In this document: positions 6,505 to 13,227 of the stretch, piece after piece
How positions within the stretch are numbered: position 1 is the first letter of the stretch
Layout of the letters: every line of letters begins with the position of its first letter
DNA from: Lentisphaerota bacterium
GTDB taxonomy: Bacteria > Verrucomicrobiota > Kiritimatiellia > RFP12 > UBA1067
Direction: 5' to 3'
Length of the DNA stretch: 13,714 bases
Assembly (NCBI GenBank): GCA_022839525.1
Contig: JALHET010000049.1
Coordinates: 1 to 13,714, forward strand
Translations under genes and position numbers: made by a program
The notes under the pieces: generated by a model
The model's database searches: none
Seen by the model: only the letters and a program-made list of their open reading frames with translations
What the model was told of the DNA's origin: nothing

Positions 6505-8207
6505 CTCAGGTGGAGTTGGAGCGGTGTTCGTCGGCCGTCACGCTGTCCGACATGGAGGTTTTCGTTTTCCCGGAGTTGATGTACAGCCTGGTGCTGGCGA
6601 ACATCATGTCGCCATGTCTCTGGCGATGGCGCGAGGATCCGTGGTTCAAGGGGATCCGCAAGCTGAAACCCTACCGCAGGCTGCTGCGCCTGAAGCAGTA
6701 CATCATGGACCATTACGTGTTCAATCTCGATTTGGAGACGTGGGGGTTGACCAATCAGCACCGAGAACTCGAGCGGTTCGAAAGATTCCTCGCGCCTGAG
6801 GTGATCGCGCAGTCCAACGCGCTGTTCGGCTATCAGGGCGACACCTACTATTTCGACATCGATATCCGCACACACTTCGGTCTGGATAAATATTCGTCGG
6901 ACGTGATCCCCTACTGGAAGACTGAGACGATCGAGGCCATGAACGCGTTTCAGTTCCGTGAGGGGTACGCCACCGGAGCGGGCGAGTGTGTCTCGCTGGC
7001 TGCGCTTTACGCCGCGGCACTGTACGTGGTGGCGGGTATTCCGTTGGAGAAGGTGTTCCTGATGGCCACGCCCCTGCACTCTCAGAATTTCGTGGAGGTG
7101 GACGACGGTGTGCTCATCAACAACCGGCGGCTGGTGACTAAGGCGATGTGGTTCAACGGCACCCAGATTTCGAAGCAGGCGCGCCGCGCGCTGGAGAACG
7201 AGCGGGTGACGATCGTTTCGCACCTCACGGGATGGATCCACATGCTCTACCCGCGCGCCACGATCGGCGCCGAGGCGTACGGGCGGTTCGCCACCGGATT
7301 GCGCGCGTACCTGAAGACACCGCTCACGCCGGAGATTCTGGGCAACTTTCTGAGGCAGAACCCGCAGTGCCGGCAGTGCTTCGTGATGCGGCATCCAATT
7401 CACGGAGTGGATCGCTATCTGTCGCTGGAACAGGCTTTCCGATTCGAGCAGGAGTGCCCGTACAAGGTCACGGACGCCACGCGCGACAAACTTCTGGCTA
7501 TGATCCCGATGGAGACGTTCGCAGCCTCGTGCAGCCCGGGCAAGATCGTGCTGAACGACATCGAGGCGTTCGTGCAGGAGCGCGCCATTAATCTGGATCG
7601 GCCCGAAGACTTGCAAGCGCTGCGCACCGCCATTGGCGACGCCTGCATGAACGCGGCCGAGATGGTCGAACAGTTGCAGCGCTTCTGCCACACGGAGCCG
7701 CGGTTGCCGGATGCCGCGGGCGTGTCGTTTACACCCCTTCCGCCGATCTTGCTCCCGGTGGACCTGACGCGCGAAGAGGTGATCACCCGGATAGAGGATC
7801 TGCGTCAGGTCAATCTCACCGCCGATCTGGCCTTTTACGCCTGGCGCGACCTGACCCGCACACCCTGTGCCCCGTTTGTCAAGGCCGCGCTGGAGCGGAA
7901 CCCGGTGAGTCTGGCGGGTGCCGCCGAGATGTCGGAGAGCGATCTGGCCTCACTGCTCGCCGCATGGCCCGGGGACTCCATCTATGAGGGACCCGCGCGG
8001 TTTGCGCAACCGGATGAGGTGTGGAACTTCCGGCGCGGCGACGGGTTCGAAAAGGCGCTGCTTGTGGCCAACGTTGTCCGCAACCGGGGATGTGGGGCGA
8101 TGCGTCTGGTTCTGGAGGCGGGCACGGCAACTTTGTATGCGGATAGGCGACGGGTATGCGCGTTCCCTTCCGCGAAGACGCCGGCGGAGACGGACTGGGC
8201 ATTGTGA
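6501..8207 (+). CDS. Transglutaminase-like superfamily protein, function unknown
   Basis: 568 residues, translationally coupled to lnt by an ATGA overlap. I do not recognise a named family. Residues 160-210 carry a transglutaminase/protease-like core: Cys163 in GAGECVSLAALYAAAL, His193 in TPLHSQNFVEV, and Asp201/Asp202 followed by Asn207, in the order and spacing of a Cys-His-Asp/Asn papain-fold active site. No signal peptide or clear membrane helix is seen, so it is probably cytoplasmic. Other striking parts are FPELMYSLVLANIMSP near the start, rich in aromatics with WRWREDPWF after it, and the C-terminal PDEVWNFRRGDGFEKALL and LYADRRRVCAFPSAKTP. The middle (330-480) is helical and charged. 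Activity could be peptide hydrolysis, transamidation, or only a structural fold. The coupling suggests a link with lipoproteins or the envelope, but that is inference. Confidence 0.7.
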   Translation: MTQVELERCSSAVTLSDMEVFVFPELMYSLVLANIMSPCLWRWREDPWFKGIRKLKPYRRLLRLKQYIMDHYVFNLDLETWGLTNQHRELERFERFLAPEVIAQSNALFGYQGDTYYFDIDIRTHFGLDKYSSDVIPYWKTETIEAMNAFQFREGYATGAGECVSLAALYAAALYVVAGIPLEKVFLMATPLHSQNFVEVDDGVLINNRRLVTKAMWFNGTQISKQARRALENERVTIVSHLTGWIHMLYPRATIGAEAYGRFATGLRAYLKTPLTPEILGNFLRQNPQCRQCFVMRHPIHGVDRYLSLEQAFRFEQECPYKVTDATRDKLLAMIPMETFAASCSPGKIVLNDIEAFVQERAINLDRPEDLQALRTAIGDACMNAAEMVEQLQRFCHTEPRLPDAAGVSFTPLPPILLPVDLTREEVITRIEDLRQVNLTADLAFYAWRDLTRTPCAPFVKAALERNPVSLAGAAEMSESDLASLLAAWPGDSIYEGPARFAQPDEVWNFRRGDGFEKALLVANVVRNRGCGAMRLVLEAGTATLYADRRRVCAFPSAKTPAETDWAL

Positions 8208-8215
8208 GCGGGTGT

Positions 8216-8230
8216 TGGCATAGCATGTGC
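8216..8230 (+). promoter_or_regulatory. Weak sigma-54-like element in the gap after the transglutaminase-like gene
   Basis: TGGCA (8216-8220) and GTGC (8227-8230) place GG and GC ten bases apart, as in -24/-12 promoters. Four of five bases beyond the invariant ones differ from consensus, and no enhancer-binding protein gene is nearby. If real, it would drive a ~180-base transcript ending at the terminator at 8384-8421. Low confidence. Confidence 0.15.
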
Positions 8231-8383
8231 GATTGAATCGGCACGCTTTGCAGGCGGCTATGCCCGTAAAGACGTTACTGCGGGAAAAAGACAGTTCTCA
8301 CGGTCAAGAACGCCAGGATTGGGCAGTCGGGGCGCATACAGGCCAACGCGGGGTGCCGGTGTGCCTGTGTTGTCAAGTATACG

Positions 8384-8421
8384 GATCCGCCACGTTGGGG
8401 GACGTGGCGGATCGGTTTTTT
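8384..8421 (+). terminator. Intrinsic terminator of the lnt operon
   Basis: A perfect 12-bp stem (GATCCGCCACGT, 8384-8395, with its complement 8402-8413) closes a 6-base loop and is followed by GG and six T (8416-8421). It is a textbook Rho-independent terminator, 177 bp after the end of the transglutaminase-like gene and ~50 bp before the OmpA-family promoter. The interval 8208-8383 contains no convincing gene; its structure is discussed in the findings. Confidence 0.9.
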
Positions 8422-8441
8422 CTTGCCGGATTAACCCCGGA

Positions 8442-8502
8442 TCTTAAAAAAATGTAATCTTGAAAAAATCATGTTGCAAGAGTTGCCGTCGCGTGCTACA
8501 CT
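8442..8502 (+). promoter_or_regulatory. Strong promoter of the OmpA-family gene
   Basis: TTGCAA (8474-8479), a 17-bp spacer, then TACACT (8497-8502), with TG at 8494-8495 making an extended -10. Immediately upstream are two A-tracts (8446-8452 and 8463-8468) that could act as an UP element. Initiation near 8509 would leave a ~30-base leader. The strength fits an abundant outer-membrane protein. Confidence 0.75.
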
Positions 8503-8537
8503 CTCCCCGTCTTAATTTCAGAAAAAAGGAGCAAGAC

Positions 8538-9800
8538 ATGCAAAAACTGTATCGCATGATGATTGTTTTCATGGCCGGTGTTCTGGCTGTTCAAGCCGAT
8601 GAGCGGGTGGATGCGCCCCGTTGGTATGTTAATCCCGGAGTCGGAATGATTTTCCCTGAGGGGAATCAGGCGATTGACGAGGGGTTAAATCTCAACCTGC
8701 GTCTCGGTTACGATCTCTTCGATCACTGGTCGGTGGAGACGGAGGCGTCTTTCGCACCCAACATGACCAACAACGGACGTTGGACACAGAAAAAGCAACG
8801 CATTTACGGTTTGGGCCTGGATGCGCTGTATCATTTCGATCGGTATAACCGATTCGACCCGTTCCTTTCCGCAGGGTGGGCTGTGTACATGGCGGACCGC
8901 AATGTGTTTGAAGAGGGGGACCGCTCGACCCTGACGGGTCCGCGGGTTGGCATTGGCGCCATGTATCATCTGACCGACAACCTCTCCCTCCGGGCTGACG
9001 GCAGGGCACTGATGTCGGTTGATAAGTGCCATGAGATGCAGTACACGTTGGACGCCGGAGTGGTTTACCGTTTCGGCGGCAGCGGCGGCAGCAGTCTCGG
9101 TGAAGGCAGCTCATCGGTGACCAACCTGCCCAAGGATTCGGACGGCGACGGGTTGACCGACGACGAGGAGGCGAAACTGGGAACCGACCCCTTCAAGGCG
9201 GATACGGATGGCGACGGACTGACCGATTTTGAGGAGGTCCGCACCTACAAGACCGACCCGCTCAATCCCGATACGGACTTCGACGGGTTATCGGACGGGG
9301 ATGAGGTCAAAAAGCACAAGACCAACCCGCTGGACCGTGATACCGACAAGGGTGGCGTGGCGGACGGACACGAGGTGATCGAGGATAAGACCAACCCGCT
9401 GGATCCCTCCGATGACCTGATGCTGTTCGAGGTCTACATCCAGTTCGATTACGACACCACGGTGATCAAGCCCGAGTATTTCAAGGACATTGATCAGGTC
9501 GTGCGCGTGCTGCTGCGCAACCCTCAGGCGAAAGCCGTTATCGAAGGGCATGCGGATCGCCGGACGCGTTCCAGTGAGAAATACAATCAGGATCTTTCCG
9601 AGCGCCGCGCACAGGCTGTCAAGTCCTATATGGTCGGCAAAGGAGTTATGGTGGACAAACTGAGCGCAGTCGGGTATGGTTACAGCCGTCCTAAAGTGCA
9701 GCCGGATCTGGTGAATGGGAATCCCGAGAACCGCCGTGTGGAAATTTACATCCGCGGCGCGGGAACCAACGCCGACAAGATCAAGTATGCGAACCCTTAA
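8538..9800 (+). CDS. OmpA-family outer-membrane protein with thrombospondin type 3 (calcium-binding) repeats
   Basis: 420 residues, started at ATG 8538, which has AAGGAG (8526-8531) at 6 bp and a signal peptide ([20 protein letters not shown], cut about residue 20). An OmpA/OprF-like beta-barrel follows at about 26-180, with alternating strands such as [11 protein letters not shown] and a final VVYRFG. A Gly/Ser linker (180-196) leads to four Asp-rich repeats at 200-290 of the DxDGDGLxDxEE type, expected to bind calcium. The C-terminal OmpA domain (about 296-405) should bind peptidoglycan: Asp340 in EGHAD, then [13 protein letters not shown] and ENRRVEIYI. Two extra residues lie between that Asp and the YNQ segment compared with E. 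coli OmpA. The likely role is anchoring the outer membrane to the cell wall. The gene is flanked by terminators, so it is probably monocistronic. Confidence 0.92.
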   Translation: MQKLYRMMIVFMAGVLAVQADERVDAPRWYVNPGVGMIFPEGNQAIDEGLNLNLRLGYDLFDHWSVETEASFAPNMTNNGRWTQKKQRIYGLGLDALYHFDRYNRFDPFLSAGWAVYMADRNVFEEGDRSTLTGPRVGIGAMYHLTDNLSLRADGRALMSVDKCHEMQYTLDAGVVYRFGGSGGSSLGEGSSSVTNLPKDSDGDGLTDDEEAKLGTDPFKADTDGDGLTDFEEVRTYKTDPLNPDTDFDGLSDGDEVKKHKTNPLDRDTDKGGVADGHEVIEDKTNPLDPSDDLMLFEVYIQFDYDTTVIKPEYFKDIDQVVRVLLRNPQAKAVIEGHADRRTRSSEKYNQDLSERRAQAVKSYMVGKGVMVDKLSAVGYGYSRPKVQPDLVNGNPENRRVEIYIRGAGTNADKIKYANP

Positions 9801-9832
9801 TCAGGGGCGCCCGTTTTTGACGGAATGCTGAT

Positions 9833-9874
9833 AAAAGGCCGCAAGGGAACGAAAGGTTTCTTTTGCGGCCTTTT
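9833..9874 (+). terminator. Intrinsic terminator after the OmpA-family gene
   Basis: AAAAGGCCGCAA (9833-9844) pairs perfectly with 9863-9874; the stem continues inward with GGAAC/GTTTC around a GAAAG loop. A-rich and T-rich ends make it potentially bidirectional. It ends only 14 bp before the next start codon, and no separate promoter for that gene is obvious. Confidence 0.88.
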
Positions 9875-9888
9875 GTTTGGGGTAGACG

Positions 9889-10905
9889 ATGAAAATAATT
9901 GAACGATATGTGCTGCAGTCTTTTCTGGCCGCGTTCACCCTGGCTTGGCTGGTGCTGTCGTTTGTCCTGACGATCGGACTGCTGGTCCGGATCACGAAGC
10001 TGATGATCGAGGGGCTTCCCCTGCATGCGATCGGGCTTTTCCTGTTGGTCGGGTTGCCGGAGACGATCGCGGCGATGCGGGCGTGCGGCGTCAACCTGGT
10101 TCACATCATGAAATGGCCGCTGCTGGTGGGGTTGATTTGCGCCTTTCTCGGGGTCTACATCAACAACGAGATTGTGCCGCGTAGCCACGAGGTTCGCAGG
10201 CGCCTCAGTTCGCTGATCAGTGTAGATGTGGGTCTCGAGTTGCTGGAACCGGGGCGGTTTATCAGCGACTTCCCCAACCTGACGATCTGGTTCGCTAAAA
10301 AAGAAGGGAACTGGCTTTTGGATCTTCTGGTTTTCGATCACAGTCAGAAAGGGTTGACGCGAGAGATCAAGGCCGAGAAAGCCTTGGTCTCGACGAATGC
10401 GTCGGACATTGTGCTCGAAATGTATAAGGTGCGCGTGGATCCGATCGAGTATGACCGCCCGGGTGTGGCGTCGGCTGACCGTTTCAGGCATGTGATTCAG
10501 GGAGCGCTGAAGCGGCGCTCGTACGTCCGGAAGGAAAAAGATTTCAGGTTTTACGAGCTGCGCCAGGCGATTCGGGACATCCACGCCAACAAGAAGGGTT
10601 TGTCGCGTGCGGTGAAGCGTAAACTGCTGAGCATTTACCGGACTGAATACCAACTCCGTTTCGTGTATGCCTGCTCCTCCATCTGTTTTATCATGATCGG
10701 TGTGCCGCTCGGCATCCGCACCCACCGCAAGGAATCGACTATCGGCATGGCGGTCAGCCTGATTGTTGCGATGGCTTTTTACTTGTGCGTGATTCTGTTC
10801 CGGTCTTTGGATAAGGTGCCCGAAATCCAGCCGTACGTCCTGCTCTGGGTTCCCGTGGTGGCCTGCATGGCGCTGGCGGCGTATCTGATCCCCAAAAATT
10901 TGTAG
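9889..10905 (+). CDS. LptF/LptG-family (YjgP/YjgQ) LPS export permease, internally shortened
   Basis: 338 residues. LptF and LptG form the inner-membrane channel of the LptB2FG transporter that extracts LPS for delivery to the outer membrane. Membrane segment 1 covers about 12-36, a periplasmic region about 95-250, and three C-terminal segments 258-336 with the conserved GVPLGIRTHRKES loop. The RACGVN element (64-69) that follows membrane segment 2 in this family comes directly after LPETI (56-60). In E. coli LptF about 25 residues, including most of segment 2, lie between the equivalent positions, so an in-frame deletion is likely (junction near 10068/10069). Whether it is LptF or LptG cannot be decided. 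The start ATG has a modest GGGG (9879-9882). lpxA follows after 24 bp, an apt partnership of LPS export with lipid A synthesis. Confidence 0.88.
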   Translation: MKIIERYVLQSFLAAFTLAWLVLSFVLTIGLLVRITKLMIEGLPLHAIGLFLLVGLPETIAAMRACGVNLVHIMKWPLLVGLICAFLGVYINNEIVPRSHEVRRRLSSLISVDVGLELLEPGRFISDFPNLTIWFAKKEGNWLLDLLVFDHSQKGLTREIKAEKALVSTNASDIVLEMYKVRVDPIEYDRPGVASADRFRHVIQGALKRRSYVRKEKDFRFYELRQAIRDIHANKKGLSRAVKRKLLSIYRTEYQLRFVYACSSICFIMIGVPLGIRTHRKESTIGMAVSLIVAMAFYLCVILFRSLDKVPEIQPYVLLWVPVVACMALAAYLIPKNL

Positions 10906-10929
10906 TGTCTGACGAAAAGGAGAGAAAAG

Positions 10930-11709
10930 ATGGCGTTGATTCATCCGACAGCAATCGTGGATCCAAAAGCTCAATTAGACGCGGACGTGGAAATCGGCGC
11001 GTATGCGACGATCGGGCCGGACGTGAAGATTGGCGCAGGGACGGTTGTCCAGTCTCACGCCTATGTGGTGGGGCACACCACACTGGGTAAGCGCTGCGAG
11101 GTCTTCCCGTTCGCGTGTGTGGGCATGAAGACGCAGGATATGAAGTACCGGGAGGGAGATATCACCTATGTCGAGGTGGGTGACGAGACCGTGTTGCGCG
11201 AGTTTTCGACGGTGCACCTTGGAACCAAGCCGGGCGAAGTGACGCGGGTGGGGAGCCATTGCCTGATTATGGCGTATTGCCATATCGCACACGGGTGTGT
11301 GGTGGGGAACCATGTGATCATGGCGAATGTGACAACCCTCGCGGGCGAAGTCACCGTCGAGGATTTCGCCACGATCGGCGGCATGGTCGGCGTTCACCAG
11401 TTTTGCCGCATCGGGACCTACGCCATGATCGGCGGCGCGACAAAGGTCCGGCAGGATTGCCCGCCTTATATGCTGACGGAAAACGTGGGTTCGGACACGC
11501 ATGTTTTAGGGCCGAACATTGTGGGGCTGCAACGCCGGGGCTTCTCGGCTGAGACGCGTTCCGCGCTGAAAGAGGCGTTCAAGCTGATCTACCGCGAAGG
11601 CCTCAACCGTACACAGGCACTGGAACGCATCAAGTATGAGGTGGCGGATCTGCCGGAAATCCGGACGTTAGTCGAGTTCTACGCGAACAGCAAGCGCGGG
11701 GTTCACTGA
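10930..11709 (+). CDS. lpxA: UDP-N-acetylglucosamine acyltransferase
   Basis: 259 residues. LpxA transfers a 3-hydroxyacyl chain from acyl carrier protein to UDP-GlcNAc, the first step of lipid A synthesis, in the cytoplasm. The left-handed beta-helix hexapeptide repeats run from about residue 5 to 180 (IHPTAIVDP, ADVEIGAYATIGPDVKIGAG, VGNHVIMANVTTLAG). The catalytic His is His121 in CHIAHGCVVGN, equivalent to E. coli His125 given a start four residues shorter. IGGMVGVHQFC and PNIVGLQRRGFS are further family marks, and a helical C-terminal domain follows. AAGGAG precedes ATG 10930 at about 8 bp. It probably shares a transcript with the upstream permease. The last 7 bp overlap the convergent exonuclease gene, with no terminator between them. 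Confidence 0.97.
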   Translation: MALIHPTAIVDPKAQLDADVEIGAYATIGPDVKIGAGTVVQSHAYVVGHTTLGKRCEVFPFACVGMKTQDMKYREGDITYVEVGDETVLREFSTVHLGTKPGEVTRVGSHCLIMAYCHIAHGCVVGNHVIMANVTTLAGEVTVEDFATIGGMVGVHQFCRIGTYAMIGGATKVRQDCPPYMLTENVGSDTHVLGPNIVGLQRRGFSAETRSALKEAFKLIYREGLNRTQALERIKYEVADLPEIRTLVEFYANSKRGVH

Positions 11710-12566
11710 TCGTCGGGCGCAAACACGCCGTCGCCGAGCTGTCCGGTTCGTGCTTTGAGCGCGCGCCAGGCATCCAGATACACGCGCAGGAATGCGTTCT
11801 CCGGCTTCTGGAGGCGCTCGTCGAGCAGCCCTTTGACGCGCTGTTGCTCGATGATGTAGTCGGCGGCGTTGAAGCGGCCTGAGAAATACGCCAGACGCAA
11901 CCACACCAGATAGGTGGTGAGCGCGTCGAAGCAGTTGTATTGCACGATCTCCCGGCGGCGGCCGCTGTACCAGAGGCCGCACACATCGTCGCCGGTGGTG
12001 CCCAGTTTGCCGGGTATTCCGGAGAGCTTGGCGATTTCGTTCAGCGAGACCGCGTAATTTTTTCCGAAGCCGCCGACCAGTTCCATGAGGTCGATATCTT
12101 GGCTCTCCCACGGTTTCGCGCTGAGCCGTTCGCACAGGCTCTTGAGCGTGAGCCCGTTTGTGATCGCCCGTTGCGTCAAGATGCGCAGGTCTGAGTTTCT
12201 GGAATTGAAACCGACGAGTTGCGGATCCCGCGTGGACAGGCCGTCGAGCAGGAAGCGCGTGAGGATGTAAGCCTCGTCTTGCGCCGGGTCGTCGGGGTTC
12301 TCGGGCAAGGCTTGAAGGAAGAGCTGCACCGCGCCGTTTTTTGACGTGCGCCGGATGACCATGGCGATCGACACCACACGGCAGAGGAGCGTGCGCAAGA
12401 AAGGCATCGGGTTTTCGGGCGTGGCGCCGCCCTGTTCCCACATGATGCGGAGAACCTCGCCGGAGGGCAGGTCATCCGGAAGCTGGTAAAGCAGACGCCC
12501 GGCTTGCAAGTCCGGCACCCATTCACAGTCAAAAGCCCAGAGTTCATCAGCGATGGTTTTAATCAT
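11703..12566 (-). CDS. Predicted 3'-5' exonuclease, PolB-like DEDDy family (DnaQ superfamily)
   Basis: 287 residues. It resembles stand-alone exonucleases related to the proofreading domain of family B polymerases. The active-site motifs are present: Exo I Asp13 and Glu15 (AFDCEWVPD), Exo II Asp126 (VGFNSRNSDLRIL), Exo III Tyr210 and Asp214 (YNCFD, the Y-x3-D form of DEDDy enzymes). DIDLMELVGGFG, NEIAKLSGIPGKLG and the TTYLVWLRL segment after Exo III are also typical. The expected activity is Mg-dependent removal of nucleotides from 3' ends of DNA or RNA; its biological role is unclear. AAAGGAG (12574-12580) lies 7 bp before the start. The ATG overlaps the stop of an open frame upstream (ATGA), suggesting it was the downstream gene of an operon now broken. 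Confidence 0.85.
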   Translation of the reverse strand: MIKTIADELWAFDCEWVPDLQAGRLLYQLPDDLPSGEVLRIMWEQGGATPENPMPFLRTLLCRVVSIAMVIRRTSKNGAVQLFLQALPENPDDPAQDEAYILTRFLLDGLSTRDPQLVGFNSRNSDLRILTQRAITNGLTLKSLCERLSAKPWESQDIDLMELVGGFGKNYAVSLNEIAKLSGIPGKLGTTGDDVCGLWYSGRRREIVQYNCFDALTTYLVWLRLAYFSGRFNAADYIIEQQRVKGLLDERLQKPENAFLRVYLDAWRALKARTGQLGDGVFAPDDQ

Positions 12567-12775
12567 TTCGGCGCTCCTTTTGTGTCGGCCGCGAGGTACG
12601 GTTGCGCGATTTCGAGGGCGCCGTCGAACGCGGCCTCGATACGGAAACGCACATGCGTGACGTTCTTTGCGAGACGGCTCCGGACATCCCTGCCCGCACG
12701 CGGGGTGGCCGACTTGCGTCTGGCTGTGCGCAGTTCATAGTTTTCACTCCGGCCTTGTTTGAGTGAACGGCGCGG
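12563..12775 (-). pseudogene. 3' remnant of an unidentified gene upstream of the exonuclease gene
   Basis: A 70-codon frame is open from just inside the repeat pair at 12777-12817 to a TGA that overlaps the exonuclease ATG. It has no ATG or well-placed GTG/TTG start. The residues look like real protein (VRSRLAKNVTHVRFRIEAA, then DGALEIAQPYLAADT). The ATGA overlap is what a functional upstream gene would show, so this is probably the surviving C-terminus of a gene whose front was lost to the adjacent insertion. It might belong to the phosphoesterase at 13136, but I cannot confirm that. The first residues may derive from the insertion sequence itself. Confidence 0.5.
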
Positions 12776-12776
12776 T

Positions 12777-12817
12777 CAGGACATAGGTAACAAATGAGGT
12801 TCAGGACATGGGTAACA
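12777..12817. repeat. Pair of 16-bp direct repeats at the presumed insertion-sequence end
   Basis: Copies at 12777-12792 and 12802-12817 read CAGGACATRGGTAACA and differ at one base, with start points 25 bp apart. The inner copy overlaps the stop codon of the transposase-like reading frame. Repeated subterminal motifs are common at IS ends as transposase binding sites. The exact outer edge of the element cannot be fixed from this window. Confidence 0.6.
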
Positions 12818-13136
12818 CTTTTGGGTCACTTTCCTTCCCAGACCTGAGGCTTTCGGGCACTTGCCCGTTCCTCCGGGCGGCCGGCCGCCCGGAGGATGGG
12901 CGCCGCCGCTTTTTAGGTTTTGTCACGGGGACAAATCTCATCACATCCAAGTCCAGATGTCCAATCCTTAGATAGTCGAACCAGACATCGAGACGATCCG
13001 AGACGGGCTGGGAACCGTACCCGACCACATCGCCGAGGCAGATGATTTTATCTGCCTTCATGTCGGCAATGTCGGTCAGCACAGTTTTCCACGCGGGGAA
13101 GTTGGCATGGATGTCGGAGACAATGGCGTAACGCAT
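12801..13136 (-). pseudogene. Truncated calcineurin-like metallophosphoesterase fused to a transposase tail
   Basis: The frame starts MRYAIVSDIHANFPAW and keeps metal-binding Asp8 and His10 (DIH) and Asp36 in CLGDVVGYG, the first two motifs of YfcE/calcineurin-like phosphoesterases. About residue 44 the similarity ends. The GNHD and GHTH motifs that complete the metal site are absent; transposase-like residues follow to a stop at 12801. The family usually has 160-250 residues, so the 111-residue product should be inactive. No clear Shine-Dalgarno precedes ATG 13136. The best explanation is IS insertion and deletion, leaving an in-frame chimera. It could still be translated. Confidence 0.7.
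12854..12896. repeat. Two adjacent perfect palindromes in the IS remnant
   Basis: A 28-bp perfect palindrome without a loop is centred between 12882 and 12883 (12869-12896). Directly beside it is CGGGCA-CT-TGCCCG (12854-12867). Both lie within the transposase-like coding tail (encoding SSGRPAARRNGQVP). Neither is followed by a T-run on either strand. Confidence 0.7.
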
Positions 13137-13227
13137 AAGTTAAAGGGAACGTACGGACAATGCAGACAGCTTAATGCGTGGACCAAGGCTGTTCAAGGCA
13201 AAAGGCCTGTGAAAGGTCTCCCGGCAT

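Larger units (their letters stand above)
12777..13005 (-). mobile_element. Remnant of an insertion sequence (transposase C-terminus and one end)
   Basis: The minus-strand frame here encodes about 65 residues: DRLDVWFDYLRIGHLDLD, RFVPVTKPKKRRRP, and a basic tail ending KVLPMS. This resembles the C-terminal tail of integrase-core (DDE) transposases of the IS481/IS3 type; that assignment rests on general appearance and the adjoining repeats, not on a database match. The DDE core and the other IS end are missing. The frame continues from phosphoesterase codons with no stop, so the left junction is near 12995-13007. The segment contains two adjacent GC-rich palindromes. Confidence 0.55.

Noticed and set aside
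6348..7691. 447-residue open frame on the minus strand, antisense to the transglutaminase-like gene
   Set aside because: It mirrors the codon structure of the sense gene in GC-rich DNA, has Arg/His/Gln-rich low-complexity content and no ribosome binding site or family signature.
8227..8457. 76-residue frame between the transglutaminase-like and OmpA-family genes
   Set aside because: It runs straight through the strong terminator at 8384-8421, has no ribosome binding site and no recognisable sequence.
12559..12747. 62-residue minus-strand frame starting with ATG upstream of the exonuclease gene
   Set aside because: Its content is Ser/Arg-rich with no protein-like pattern. The alternative frame ending at 12563 looks more like real protein and has the ATGA coupling.
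12777..12817. CRISPR-like reading of the CAGGACAT repeats
   Set aside because: Only two short copies exist, with a 9-bp gap, and no cas genes are present; they fit an IS end.
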